NCBI GenBank assembly: GCA_900753975.1
Contig: CAAEBC010000043.1
Location: forward strand, 1-36,960
DNA from: Clostridia bacterium
Lineage (GTDB): Bacteria; Bacillota; Clostridia; TANB77; UBA1234
Length of the DNA stretch: 36,960 nucleotides
Direction of reading: 5' to 3'
Both the position numbers and the translations under genes were made by a program. Shown in pieces: positions 1 through 7,566 of this stretch. The notes below the pieces were generated by a model. The model was not told the origin of the DNA. It made no database searches and saw only the letters and a program-made list of their open reading frames with translations. Each line of letters begins with the position of its first letter. Position 1 is the first letter of the stretch.

Positions 1-325
1 ATACAGCAACATTTATAATTATATTAATAAGCATACCTAAGAAGGTAGCCATTATTGCAAGTAAATATTTTGAAGCAACTACTTTTTTTTTAGTTGTAGA
101 AAAAGTTAGTATATATTTATCTGTTTTAGAAGTAGCATCATAATTAAAAGAAGATATTGCAAGCATTCCAAAAACAAGTGTAACAACAATAAGTAGGATA
201 GGGTCTATAGTTGTGTTTTCAAAAGTATAACAAAAACTTGTAGCAAAGAAAATTATTATGTAGAAAAATATTGTCCTAACGTAACCCTTTAATTGTAATA
301 AATCCTTTAAAATTAAACCTTCAAT
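1..325 (-). CDS. ABC-2 type permease subunit, partial (cut by window edge)
   Basis: The minus strand below the GntR gene reads EGLILKDLLQLKGYVRT, then a strongly hydrophobic segment, a short linker with DATSKTDKYILTFSTTKKK, and a second hydrophobic segment running off the window. This is how small ABC-2 permeases of GntR/YtrA-linked exporters look (N-terminal 'LILKDLL', then helices, with a 'T.KYI.TLP.....V..K' linker). It overlaps the end of the GntR gene by 13 nt, so the two are probably co-transcribed. The reading frame has a stop just upstream and no ATG, GTG or TTG before the first membrane helix. The codon where homologues begin is ATT (323-325). The ATPase partner is not in view. Family assignment is from pattern recognition only. 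Confidence 0.6.
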   Translation of the reverse strand, partial: MEGLILKDLLQLKGYVRTIFFYIIIFFATSFCYTFENTTIDPILLIVVTLVFGMLAISSFNYDATSKTDKYILTFSTTKKKVVASKYLLAIMATFLGMLINIIINVAV

Positions 326-657
326 TTCTTAACTTCTTGCTCAGAAATTTTGCTAAGTTTAGCAAGCTGCACAGCAGTATCTAGTAAGTCTTGAATTTTA
401 GCAAGTTGCTCTTCTTTAATTAGTTCAACATTTTTATTTGCAACGTATGTACCTTTGCCAGGAACGGTTTCAACAAAGCCTTCTTTTTCTAATTCATCAT
501 AGGCATTTTTAGTAGTTATAACACTAATACGCAAGTCCTTTGCAAGAGTCCTAATAGACGGCAGAAGTTCGCCAGTCTTAAGTTCATTTGAAACAATTTT
601 ATTTTTTATTTGTTCTGTGATTTGTTCATAAATAGGTTTATTACTTGAAAAAATAAT
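313..657 (-). CDS. GntR/YtrA-family transcriptional regulator, start codon unusual
   Basis: About 114 residues. The N-terminal winged helix reads SSNKPIYEQITEQIKNKI, then GELLPSIRTLAKDL and ISVITTKNAYDELEKEGFVE, with the wing TVPGKGTYVA. A short helical tail follows (about residues 80-114). This size and the tail fit the YtrA subfamily, which represses linked ABC exporters; the permease fragment downstream agrees. The frame is closed by TAA at 667-669. No ATG, GTG or TTG lies between that stop and the first conserved residues, so the start must be ATT at 655-657 or 652-654, or the true 5' end is lost. No Shine-Dalgarno is visible. The 5' end also overlaps the promoter of the divergent gene at 754, so a truncated regulator is possible. 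Confidence 0.75.
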   Translation of the reverse strand: MIFSSNKPIYEQITEQIKNKIVSNELKTGELLPSIRTLAKDLRISVITTKNAYDELEKEGFVETVPGKGTYVANKNVELIKEEQLAKIQDLLDTAVQLAKLSKISEQEVKKLKV

Positions 658-673
658 AAAATTATGTTAAAAT
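645..673 (+). promoter_or_regulatory. Predicted sigma-A promoter of the gene at 754
   Basis: TTGAAA (645-650), 17-nt spacer, TAAAAT (668-673). It lies over the start of the divergent GntR gene, so the two genes share a very compact regulatory region. If the GntR protein is functional it could bind here. Confidence 0.45.
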
Positions 674-753
674 GTTGGCAAATGTAGGTCTTTTGGATAG
701 CCTCAAACCCGACTGCAAGAGGCAAGTGCAAACGTGTGACAAGGAGGTATATC

Positions 754-1188
754 ATGAACAGCATTTCTGAACGAAGCCTTACGATTCTTAGAATGAAGTA
801 TGATGATTGCAAGATTTTTGAAGAAATTAGAGAGTCGGTATTTAAGGAAGCAGATTACGTTAGCTATATGATTAAGAAGCTTTCAGAAGAATGTATGTTT
901 CCTCTTGCAACTAAAATTGATGAGGGAATTCATGTTTTGAATCCTGATTTGACGTGGAATTGGTGTGAAGTTGTTGAAGATGATTCTAGTGGAAATAAGA
1001 AATTTTGCTATCTGAGTTGTTGTAGAATAGAGTGTAATCCTGAGCAGATTTTTGAAATTTTAAAGAGCGAATATCTCTATAATCATGGCGAAAAAGTATA
1101 TTATGAAAGTTGGGATAGAATCAAGCACGTCAAGGCTTTTAGAAAGTTTATTGCTTGGATGGAGTACATAAATTTTATTAAACAGTAA
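754..1188 (+). CDS. Hypothetical protein, 144 aa, unrecognised
   Basis: I do not recognise this protein. The start is ATG 754, seven bases after a strong AAGGAGG (741-747); an upstream in-frame TTG has no such site. It is soluble-looking, with no signal peptide or membrane segment, many acidic and aromatic residues and several cysteines (a CYLSCCRIEC stretch in the middle) but no clear zinc-ribbon spacing. The C-terminus is rich in Trp, Tyr and Phe. Codon use is mixed (GTT, CTT, GCA, AGC, ACG), more so than in housekeeping genes such as proS. It is monocistronic, with its own promoter and a shared bidirectional terminator at the 3' end. Confidence 0.75.
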   Translation: MNSISERSLTILRMKYDDCKIFEEIRESVFKEADYVSYMIKKLSEECMFPLATKIDEGIHVLNPDLTWNWCEVVEDDSSGNKKFCYLSCCRIECNPEQIFEILKSEYLYNHGEKVYYESWDRIKHVKAFRKFIAWMEYINFIKQ

Positions 1189-1221
1189 GGTTTGCATCAG
1201 AAAAAATAATTATTAAATAAG

Positions 1222-1260
1222 AAAACCATGGGTAAACAAATTTGTTACCCATGGTTTTTT
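1222..1260. terminator. Bidirectional intrinsic terminator
   Basis: AAAACCATGGGTAA (1222-1235) pairs with TTACCCATGGTTTT (1245-1258). A T-run follows on the plus strand and an A-run precedes on the other side. It sits between two convergent genes (ends 1188 and 1265) and can serve both. Confidence 0.9.
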
Positions 1261-1264
1261 ACGT

Positions 1265-1726
1265 TTAAGGAATTAAGTCCTTTCCATAGAAATATCCGAC
1301 AATTTTTTCAGCCTCTTTGTTCAAACGATAAATCTCACCGTGATAGGGGAAAGAAGTCTCCACAGTAGAACTGTATGATTCTTCAACAGAATTCATATTC
1401 CAATATTGAAAAACAATCCAAACTTTTTCTGTATTTACCCAAACGATATACCAGTATTTTTGGCGATTAATATATTCCTCAGACTTATCTAGGTAAATGT
1501 CACCTTTTTTCCAGAACTTCACAGCTGGATGCTTAGAGTTTTCGTCATAAATATGATTTCGATAAATCTCTTGAAACATTGCACGCTCAAAATTCCATCC
1601 TCTCAAATCATCAATCGGAAAAGCAGGAAGCTCATCATAGTGCTCTCTTGAAACAGTAATAGGGCAACTACCAACATCCGGAACACCTTGGCGATGCAAA
1701 TGGTCAAGTCTCAAAGTTGTCGACAT
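1265..1726 (-). CDS. Hypothetical protein, 153 aa, unrecognised
   Basis: Not recognised. ATG at 1726 follows GAGGAGG (about 10 nt upstream); the earlier in-frame TTG at 1744 lies upstream of that site. No signal peptide or membrane helix. The protein is aromatic-rich, with segments such as YWYIVWVNTEKVWIVFQYW that look like beta strands. The C-terminal third reads FPYHGEIYRLNKEAEKIVGY. The central FYW-rich part suggests a small beta-sheet domain, but no catalytic motif is evident. It has its own strong promoter (1784-1811) and shares a terminator with the convergent gene at 754. Confidence 0.75.
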   Translation of the reverse strand: MSTTLRLDHLHRQGVPDVGSCPITVSREHYDELPAFPIDDLRGWNFERAMFQEIYRNHIYDENSKHPAVKFWKKGDIYLDKSEEYINRQKYWYIVWVNTEKVWIVFQYWNMNSVEESYSSTVETSFPYHGEIYRLNKEAEKIVGYFYGKDLIP

Positions 1727-1783
1727 CTTGTGATACCTCCTCATAATTATTTAGAAGTTCTTCAAATTCTTTTGCTTGGCTAA

Positions 1784-1811
1784 AGTATATCATGTTTTTG
1801 CATTGTGTCAA
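1784..1811 (-). promoter_or_regulatory. Predicted sigma-A promoter of the gene at 1726
   Basis: On the minus strand: TTGACA (1811-1806), 16-nt spacer, TATACT (1789-1784). Near-consensus, about 58 nt upstream of the ATG. Confidence 0.6.
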
Positions 1812-1879
1812 GGAAAATGTGGCATACTATAAAGACACCAAAAAAAATTACAACCTTTTATGTGAAATAAATGTGAATT

Positions 1880-1921
1880 TTAGCACTCTACTATTGACAG
1901 TGCTAAAAAGTGATGTATAAT
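1880..1921 (+). promoter_or_regulatory. CIRCE operator overlapping a sigma-A promoter (HrcA target)
   Basis: TTAGCACTC (1880-1888), nine bases, CAGTGCTAA (1898-1906). This is the CIRCE consensus TTAGCACTC-N9-GAGTGCTAA with one change (C for G at 1898). That change completes a perfect -35, TTGACA (1894-1899), followed by a 16-nt spacer and TATAAT (1916-1921). HrcA bound here would block the -35. The downstream gene is an Hsp20 chaperone, which fits. The leader before the start codon is about 100 nt with no identified motif. Confidence 0.92.
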
Positions 1922-2025
1922 CGTAAATGTACCGAGTGAGAGAGAAGCTTATGAGGTACAAATAAAATTAATATATGTGCTACCTGCAATATGGTGTCAA
2001 CACATAAAACGAAAGGATGATTTAT

Positions 2026-2442
2026 ATGATGATGATACCAAGAAGAAATGATTTTGATTTGTTTAATGATATGTTTAGAGATCCATTTTTTAATGAGCAT
2101 GAGACACGTGTGATGAAAGCAGATATTAGAGAAAAGAAAGATAAATACTTGATTGATATTGATTTGCCAGGTTATAGCAAAGAAAATATAAAGATTTCTG
2201 TTGAAGATGGATATTTAACAGTTCAAGCAACAATAGATTCAAATCATGAAGAAAAAGAAAATGGTAAATTTGTAAGAAGAGAAAGATATACTGGTAGTTG
2301 CTCAAGAAGCTTCTACGTAGGTGAAGATGTTGAAAGTGAAGATATTAAAGCATCTTTCAAAAACGGCATATTGAACTTGGAAATTCCTAAGAAAGAAGAA
2401 AAGAAATTACCAGAAAAGAAATACATTCAAATAGATGAATAG
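2026..2442 (+). CDS. Hsp20 family small heat shock protein
   Basis: ATP-independent holdase that binds unfolding proteins in the cytoplasm. The 138-residue protein has a short N-terminal arm (FDLFNDMFRDPFF) and an alpha-crystallin domain at about residues 28-130: ADIREKKDKYLIDIDLPG, then SRSFYVGEDVESEDIKASF, then the conserved GILNLEIPKK. The C-terminal tail ends KKYIQIDE, an I-x-I type motif. Three ATGs in a row and one nine bases earlier are possible; 2026 is best spaced from GAAAGG (2011-2016). The CIRCE operator upstream implies HrcA control. In many Firmicutes hsp20 genes are under other regulators, so direct CIRCE control is of note. Monocistronic, with its own terminator. Confidence 0.95.
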   Translation: MMMIPRRNDFDLFNDMFRDPFFNEHETRVMKADIREKKDKYLIDIDLPGYSKENIKISVEDGYLTVQATIDSNHEEKENGKFVRRERYTGSCSRSFYVGEDVESEDIKASFKNGILNLEIPKKEEKKLPEKKYIQIDE

Positions 2443-2456
2443 TAAAAATTCGAAGG

Positions 2457-2508
2457 TCCTGTAATGCAAAAGTGGTTATTCCACAGTCCTGCATTGCAGG
2501 ATTTTTTT
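2457..2508 (+). terminator. Intrinsic terminator after hsp20
   Basis: TCCTGTAATGCA (2457-2468) pairs with TGCATTGCAGGA (2490-2501) with one G-U pair, followed by seven T. The loop of about 21 nt contains a smaller GTGG/CCAC stem. Confidence 0.85.
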
Positions 2509-2653
2509 ATTTTCCGAAATAAAGCATATCTAAAAATTACAAAATATTACCCTTTAAGACCAAATGCCTTTCTTTGTCCCGTAAAATAAGGTGTATTAGT
2601 ATTATTTATAGCTAAAAGGCGCTGAAATTTTAAAATCAAAAAGGGGAGTAGAA

Positions 2654-4033
2654 ATGGATCCAGATATTTTTTTCAATTTTGAAGTAGTTTCTAGAATAAA
2701 TAATGGAGATATAGCAAGCTGGTTATTTGTTAATGTTATAGGAATAATAATATTAACCGGATTAGAAATATATATGTTTTTAAAATTATTTTGTATAGAT
2801 TGTAAAGTAAAAGATTTAATTCATTTGTATTGTGTTAGTGGGGTTTGGAAAGTTTTTTATCTTTTATTTGCACCAACACCATATTTTATTATTGTAGATG
2901 CACTTTTCCAAATTCTTTTATACAAAGTAATATTAGAAGCAGATATCGAAGAATGCATACTTGGTGTTACAATAAATCTTATAGTATCTATTTTTCTGCG
3001 AGCCATTTTTGCTAGTTTATTAATGCTTAGGATGCAACATAATGAAATATATCTGTATGAAATGTATGAATTTACGTTTACCAAATGGTTTATTCCAACT
3101 TTAATTTTAGCAAGATTTCTAATGTGTCATTACATATATGAATATGATATTATTGTGGATTTAGCAGTGGACATGCAAAGAAAAACAAGATTTGATATAT
3201 GTGTGCTATCGCTAATTGTTATGGGACTTATGATATTTACAACTGTTAAATTAATGTATACCCAGTATGAATTAAGTCTTGGAGGATATATGTTAAATAT
3301 GGGATTATTAACGGCATTACTATATATTGGCGTCAGAAATGCTATGCGAATAGATAAAATAAAAAAACAAGAGATGGTAATTAATAATTTAAAAGAATAC
3401 ACGGAAAACTTAAATTCAGTAGATGATGGGATGAGAGAGTTTAGACATAACTTTGCTAATTTTGTTCAAGCTTTAGATGGATATGCTAGTGTTGGAGATA
3501 TTACTGGAATTAAAAAAATGTGTAGAGATCTTTGTAAAGAATGTAGAAGCATGAATAACTTAAATGGTCTTACACCTAAAGTTATAAATAATCCATCACT
3601 ATATAGTTTAATAATGTATAAATATAGACGTGCAGAAGATTATGGAGTAACAATGAATGTGGAAGTTTCGACAGAAGTAGATAATTTAAATATAAGTGAC
3701 TACCATCTTAGTCTTATCTTAGGAGTGCTATTAGATAATGCAATAGAAGCCGCAAAAGATTGTCCCACTAAAGAGGTTAATTTGAAATTTGTAAGAGATA
3801 CATTAAGAGGAAACAAATTTATTATTGTCGAAAATACATATATAAATCGAAATCTTGATGTAGATAAAATTTTTGAAAAAGGATATAGCACCAAGAAGAC
3901 AATAAACGAAAGCCAAAGAGGAATTGGGCTTTGGAATGTTAAAAAAATAGTTGATAATTGTGAGACGTTAAATTTATATACATATAAAGAAAAATTGTTC
4001 AGTCAAAAGCTAGAAATTCGTACGCAAAGTTAA
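2654..4033 (+). CDS. GHKL sensor histidine kinase, AgrC-like, orphan
   Basis: A membrane sensor kinase of 459 aa. Residues about 20-230 form six or so hydrophobic helices; a coiled linker (KIKKQEMVINNLKEY) follows. The phospho-acceptor region is EFRHNFANF with His at about 265. The ATPase domain has the N-box LDNAIEAA (Asn about 362) and the glycine box GIGLWNVKKIV (about 423-433). This is the peptide-sensing AgrC/FsrC architecture, which normally partners a LytTR response regulator. No response regulator, AgrB or AgrD-like gene lies next to it here, so partner and signal are unknown. Start: ATG 2654 after AAGGGGAG. Monocistronic: terminators on both sides. Confidence 0.9.
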   Translation: MDPDIFFNFEVVSRINNGDIASWLFVNVIGIIILTGLEIYMFLKLFCIDCKVKDLIHLYCVSGVWKVFYLLFAPTPYFIIVDALFQILLYKVILEADIEECILGVTINLIVSIFLRAIFASLLMLRMQHNEIYLYEMYEFTFTKWFIPTLILARFLMCHYIYEYDIIVDLAVDMQRKTRFDICVLSLIVMGLMIFTTVKLMYTQYELSLGGYMLNMGLLTALLYIGVRNAMRIDKIKKQEMVINNLKEYTENLNSVDDGMREFRHNFANFVQALDGYASVGDITGIKKMCRDLCKECRSMNNLNGLTPKVINNPSLYSLIMYKYRRAEDYGVTMNVEVSTEVDNLNISDYHLSLILGVLLDNAIEAAKDCPTKEVNLKFVRDTLRGNKFIIVENTYINRNLDVDKIFEKGYSTKKTINESQRGIGLWNVKKIVDNCETLNLYTYKEKLFSQKLEIRTQS

Positions 4034-4057
4034 TATTGAAAACATCTCCCTAAAAGC

Positions 4058-4091
4058 AAAGGCTCTGCATTGTTTGTAATGCAGAGCCTTT
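4058..4091. terminator. Terminator hairpin between convergent genes
   Basis: AAAGGCTCTGCATT (4058-4071) pairs perfectly with AATGCAGAGCCTTT (4078-4091), loop of six. The T-run is short on both strands, so it could end either the kinase (stop 4033) or the binding-protein gene (stop 4135). Confidence 0.8.
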
Positions 4092-4134
4092 ATAGATAGA
4101 AGAACTACCTATTTACAAAAATCCAAATAAAAAA

Positions 4135-5118
4135 TTATTTCAGATTTTCAGAAAATTCGTTTACAACAAGATCTTCAAAAGGAACACGATTAGTTAGCTC
4201 GCCACTTTGCTGGATAACGTCTTGGAGTCGTTCGAAAGCATCCTTAGTCATAAAAGGAGTTTCGTTCCAAGCGTCAATCGACTTGTATCTTTCAACAACC
4301 TTTTCAAGAGTATCAAGATTAGAGTCGGGGAAAGAAGGGAGAAGTACTTCAGCAACTTCACGCGAAGTATGAGTTGCTACCCATTCCTGACCTTCTGCAA
4401 TAGCGATGACAAACTCCTGAATCAAATCGTGATTCTTGGCGAGATAACTTTTGTTTGCAAAGTATGCAGTGTAAGGAATCTCACCAGAAGCCTCACCAAC
4501 AGAAGCCAAGATATATCCTTTGCCTTCTTCTTCAAGCATTGTGGCAGTAGGTTCGAAAATTGTTACGTAGTCGCCAATACCACCGACAAAAGCTCCGGTC
4601 ATGGCATCGAAACTGATGCTATTATCGAAATTCATGTCAGTAGAAGGCTCAAGTCCGTTTTGACGAATTACGTATTCAAGAGTCATATACGGTACGCCAC
4701 CTTTTCTACCAGGCAAGACGTGTTTATCTTTCAGATTAGTCCACTCAAACTTTTCGTCTTTGTCACGACCAACCAAAAAAGAACCATCTCTTTTGGTAAG
4801 CTGAGCAAACACCTGAGGATAATCTTCTTTGCCTTGCAGATAAACATAGATAGCTGCTTCAGGGCCAGCAAATCCGATATTCACCTGACCAGACAAAACA
4901 GCCGTCATAACCTTGTCGGCACCTTGGCTATTTATGAGTTCGACATTGATGCCGTGTTTTTCAAAAAAGCCAAGACTTATTGCGACGTACTGAGGGGCAT
5001 AGAACACAGAATGCGTAACTTCACTAATCTTAAGAGTAGTGAGGTTGCTCGCAAACGATGTCGGTACAATACAAACGAAGAGAAGCAGGACTACGAGAAG
5101 GGCAATGTAACGTTTCAT
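4135..5118 (-). CDS. NitT/TauT-type ABC transporter substrate-binding protein
   Basis: Extracellular solute-binding component of the importer encoded with the two genes upstream. 327 aa: a secretion signal at about 1-23 (KRYIALLVV..., ending TSFA), then the NMT1/SsuA-like fold: VTHSVFYAPQYVAISLGFFEKHGINVEL, GADKVMTAVLSGQVNIGFAGPEAA, and GRKGGVPYMTLEYVIRQNGL. This class binds nitrate, sulfonates, taurine, thiamine precursors or riboflavin-like compounds; the sequence alone does not tell which. Oddly, the signal peptide has no clear lipobox ending in Cys at the cleavage site, although Gram-positive binding proteins are usually lipoproteins. ATG 5118 has AAAGGAGG 8 nt upstream. It is the last gene of the unit, 34 nt after the permease. 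Confidence 0.88.
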   Translation of the reverse strand: MKRYIALLVVLLLFVCIVPTSFASNLTTLKISEVTHSVFYAPQYVAISLGFFEKHGINVELINSQGADKVMTAVLSGQVNIGFAGPEAAIYVYLQGKEDYPQVFAQLTKRDGSFLVGRDKDEKFEWTNLKDKHVLPGRKGGVPYMTLEYVIRQNGLEPSTDMNFDNSISFDAMTGAFVGGIGDYVTIFEPTATMLEEEGKGYILASVGEASGEIPYTAYFANKSYLAKNHDLIQEFVIAIAEGQEWVATHTSREVAEVLLPSFPDSNLDTLEKVVERYKSIDAWNETPFMTKDAFERLQDVIQQSGELTNRVPFEDLVVNEFSENLK

Positions 5119-5152
5119 GATGTTTCCTCCTTTGATGTCGGTCTTAGAGCTA

Positions 5153-5962
5153 TTACTTTCGATTTACTTTCTTACTAATGAGATTGCCAAGTAGCAAAAC
5201 ACATTGATACATGACATAAGCTACAATAGCAAGAATTATGACACTCGTCATTACCAGGTCTAGCTTGAAAACCTGCCCACCATAAACAATAAGGTGACCT
5301 AACCCTCCTTTCGACACTAAGAATTCACCGGTAATGACGCCTACCATACAAAGTCCAATGTTTACCTTAAAAGCATTAATCAAATTAGGAATGTTAGCAG
5401 GAAAAACAATTTTGCAAAATACTTGCAATCTTGTTGCACCGAAAGTTTTAAGCATCTTTAGAAGGTTTTCGTCTGTACTCATAAAACCATTTAGCATTTC
5501 AAGAATAGTAACGATAAGTGATATAGCAAGTGCCATCGTTATTATAGCAGGCATTCCAGCACCCACCCAGACAATTATTATCGGGCCGAGTGCAACCTTC
5601 GGCAAGCTGTTTAAAACTATGAGGTAAGGTGATGCAACTTTTGATAAAAAAGGTGACCACCAAAGAATGCTTGCTATAAGAGTTCCTATCGTAGTGCCAA
5701 GCAAAAATCCAATAAGAGTTTCAAGGCAAGTTATTCCAATATGCTCTAAAAGTCCATTAGAAAGCATATTTATAAATGTTGCTACAATTTTCGAAGGCTT
5801 ACTAGTTATAAAACTATCTATAACACCTACATTTGCCAAAACTTCCCAAAGTACAATAAACATCACGAGAATTAAAATTTGCGTAATTCTTATATAGAGT
5901 TTATTAAGACGTAATTTTTTTAGATACCGTTTCCTTTCTTCAGAAAGAACTTTCTTATCCAT
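5153..5962 (-). CDS. NitT/TauT-type ABC transporter permease
   Basis: Inner component of the importer, 269 aa with about six membrane helices. It starts with a basic cytoplasmic tail and a helix ending VMFIVLWEVLANVGVID. The typical binding-protein-dependent transport (BPD_transp_1) region lies at about 85-255, with the EAA-like loop LKTFGATRLQVFCKIVFPA (about residues 175-195), where the ATPase docks, and GVITGEFLVSKGGLGHLI near the C-terminus. These are the marks of SsuC/TauC permeases. It overlaps the ATPase gene by 8 nt (translational coupling) and precedes the binding-protein gene by 34 nt. Confidence 0.92.
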   Translation of the reverse strand: MDKKVLSEERKRYLKKLRLNKLYIRITQILILVMFIVLWEVLANVGVIDSFITSKPSKIVATFINMLSNGLLEHIGITCLETLIGFLLGTTIGTLIASILWWSPFLSKVASPYLIVLNSLPKVALGPIIIVWVGAGMPAIITMALAISLIVTILEMLNGFMSTDENLLKMLKTFGATRLQVFCKIVFPANIPNLINAFKVNIGLCMVGVITGEFLVSKGGLGHLIVYGGQVFKLDLVMTSVIILAIVAYVMYQCVLLLGNLISKKVNRK

Positions 5963-6722
5963 CGCTATTCAGCTCCTTCCAAATGATGTCGAAGTATTTG
6001 CTAAAACTAGGATTATCCCTGCAAGTAAGTGGTGTCCGATTTTCCATGTCGAAATGAATGGGATGAACACTACGTATATAAGTCGGTCTCTTTGTAAGCA
6101 CAATTACATCATCAGACATACTGATACTTTCTGGAATATCATGTGTTACCATGATTGTTGTAATATTTTCAGATTTGATAATCTTGAAAACATCATCTGC
6201 AACAGAAAGCCGAGTCTGATAATCGAGTGCAGAAAAAGCTTCATCAAGAAGTAAAACATCAGGTCTAATAGTTAGTGTCCTAATCAAAGCAACCCTCTGA
6301 CGCATACCACCAGAAAGTTGAGAAGGATATTTTTCTCTAAATTCATATAATCCATACTTATGCAAAAGTTCATCAACATATTCCTTAGAATCTTTAGAAA
6401 TCATTTTCTTGACTTCAAGACCAATCAAAATGTTTTGATAAATGGTCCGCCAGTCTAAGAGATAATCTTTTTGAAGCATATACCCAATACTGTAACTATT
6501 TTTTTGAGGTTGGGAATTATCGTTGAAAATCATACCTGTCGACGGCTCTTCAAGACCACTAATAATCGAAAGTAGAGTAGATTTGCCACAACCACTAGGA
6601 CCAACGATACTAGTAAAGCTTCCTTTTCTAAAAGTGTAAGTAAAATCCTGAATTGCAGAAGTCTCACCATTTAAATCTTGATACGTCTTTGTGATGTTCT
6701 TGAGAGTGAGCGAGCTTAGCAT
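5955..6722 (-). CDS. NitT/TauT-type ABC transporter ATP-binding protein
   Basis: Energises the importer encoded downstream. 255 aa: Walker A GPSGCGKST (41-49), Q-loop YMLQKDYLLDWRT (about 81-93), signature LSGGMRQRVALIRTL (136-150), Walker B VLLLDEAFSALD (156-167) and the switch VTHD. It matches SsuB/TauB-type ATPases. The start is ATG 6722, with AAGGAGGTG just upstream; a longer in-frame start at 6767 lies upstream of that site and is rejected. First gene of a three-gene unit, 76 nt after the acetyltransferase gene on the same strand; no terminator is obvious between them, so they may be co-transcribed. Confidence 0.93.
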   Translation of the reverse strand: MLSSLTLKNITKTYQDLNGETSAIQDFTYTFRKGSFTSIVGPSGCGKSTLLSIISGLEEPSTGMIFNDNSQPQKNSYSIGYMLQKDYLLDWRTIYQNILIGLEVKKMISKDSKEYVDELLHKYGLYEFREKYPSQLSGGMRQRVALIRTLTIRPDVLLLDEAFSALDYQTRLSVADDVFKIIKSENITTIMVTHDIPESISMSDDVIVLTKRPTYIRSVHPIHFDMENRTPLTCRDNPSFSKYFDIIWKELNSDG

Positions 6723-6798
6723 GATTTTCACCTCCTTATAAGTTTGATTACAATATAGTATATGCAAACATAAAAAACGGTGATAGAAATATAGAAGA

Positions 6799-7389
6799 TT
6801 ATTTCTGAGTTATCTTTTCTTTTTTAGGAAAATCTTTTAGCTCGTGAAAAGCTCCATTTTCATAGACTTTCAAAGTATTATTTTTTGTTGCGACAACGAA
6901 TCTATTGTCTAAGTTTTCTTTTTGGATGATTCTAGTTGGTGAAGAGACAGCAACAGAGTTATCTGGCATATCTTGGTATACAACAGCGTTTGCACCAATT
7001 CTACAATTATTGCCTATCTTAACATTTCCAATTATTTTCGCACCAGCACCTATATATACATTATCGCCAATCTTAGGATTACCTTGATTATTACTGTCAA
7101 GAAGTCTATCAGCACCTATAGTTACTTGCTGAAAAATAACTGCATTTTTTCCTATTTCACTCATATCAGAAATAAAAACTCCCATAAAACCATGTGGCAT
7201 ATAAGGGCGATTTGCAAATTTTGATGTGATTCCGACATATCCACCTTCTTTGTGAATATAATAGTCGTAAACAGTAGCAACAATTCCTTTATCAAGGTTG
7301 TTTTTTACTAAGTAGTCTTTAATGTTCCAAATGTTTTTAAATTTCAAAAAGACAAAAAAGGATAACATACTTTTAATCATATTTTTCAT
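6799..7389 (-). CDS. Serine acetyltransferase-like (left-handed beta-helix) acyltransferase
   Basis: 196 aa. The middle (about 75-155) is built of hexapeptide repeats: GKNAVIFQQVTIGAD, then NPKIGDNVYIGAGAKIIGNV, then KIGNNCRIGANAVVYQDMP. This is the left-handed beta-helix of CysE-type and capsule/colanic-acid acetyltransferases. The active-site region of CysE-like enzymes is represented by GVFISDMSEIGKNAVIFQQVTIG; it lacks the usual 'HQGVTLG' His (it reads FQQVTIG). The N-terminal helical domain of true CysE is much shortened. A 35-residue basic tail follows the helix. Substrate is therefore open: serine, sugar or another acceptor. ATG 7389 with AGGAGG about 12 nt upstream. Its position before an SsuABC-like importer could suggest sulfur metabolism, but that is inference. 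Confidence 0.75.
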   Translation of the reverse strand: MKNMIKSMLSFFVFLKFKNIWNIKDYLVKNNLDKGIVATVYDYYIHKEGGYVGITSKFANRPYMPHGFMGVFISDMSEIGKNAVIFQQVTIGADRLLDSNNQGNPKIGDNVYIGAGAKIIGNVKIGNNCRIGANAVVYQDMPDNSVAVSSPTRIIQKENLDNRFVVATKNNTLKVYENGAFHELKDFPKKEKITQK

Positions 7390-7425
7390 AATATAGATAG
7401 CCTCCTTATAAGATTATTTAATACA

Positions 7426-7454
7426 AGTATAATATAAAAATTTACTACTGACAA
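7426..7454 (-). promoter_or_regulatory. Predicted promoter of the acetyltransferase/ABC importer unit
   Basis: Minus strand TTGTCA (7454-7449), 17-nt spacer, TATACT (7431-7426), about 37 nt upstream of the ATG at 7389. No riboswitch-like structure is seen in the short leader. Confidence 0.55.
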
Positions 7455-7479
7455 CGCATAATAAAATTTTATAAAAGGC

Positions 7480-7508
7480 TTGTAATGTGGAAATAAACGT
7501 TATATAAT
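7480..7508 (+). promoter_or_regulatory. Predicted promoter of the HAD hydrolase gene
   Basis: TTGTAA (7480-7485), 17-nt spacer, TATAAT (7503-7508). Divergent from the promoter at 7426-7454 with about 25 bp between them. Confidence 0.6.
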
Positions 7509-7566
7509 ACGTAAACACCGTAAAAGTTATGTTATCCAAAAATAATTATGATTGGAGGATGTGACC

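Noticed and set aside
606..812. 68-codon minus-strand ORF over the GntR 5' end
   Set aside because: Different frame from the GntR winged helix, no RBS, no similarity to an N-terminal extension; it does not explain the missing ATG.
4207..5178. 323-codon plus-strand ORF opposite the ABC binding protein
   Set aside because: Basic, Ser- and Phe-rich low-quality protein with no RBS; the opposite strand has a clear ABC-binding protein with RBS and operon context.
6723..6798. TPP or similar riboswitch before the NitT/TauT-like importer
   Set aside because: The 76-nt gap holds only an RBS and AT-rich sequence; no conserved riboswitch core is visible.
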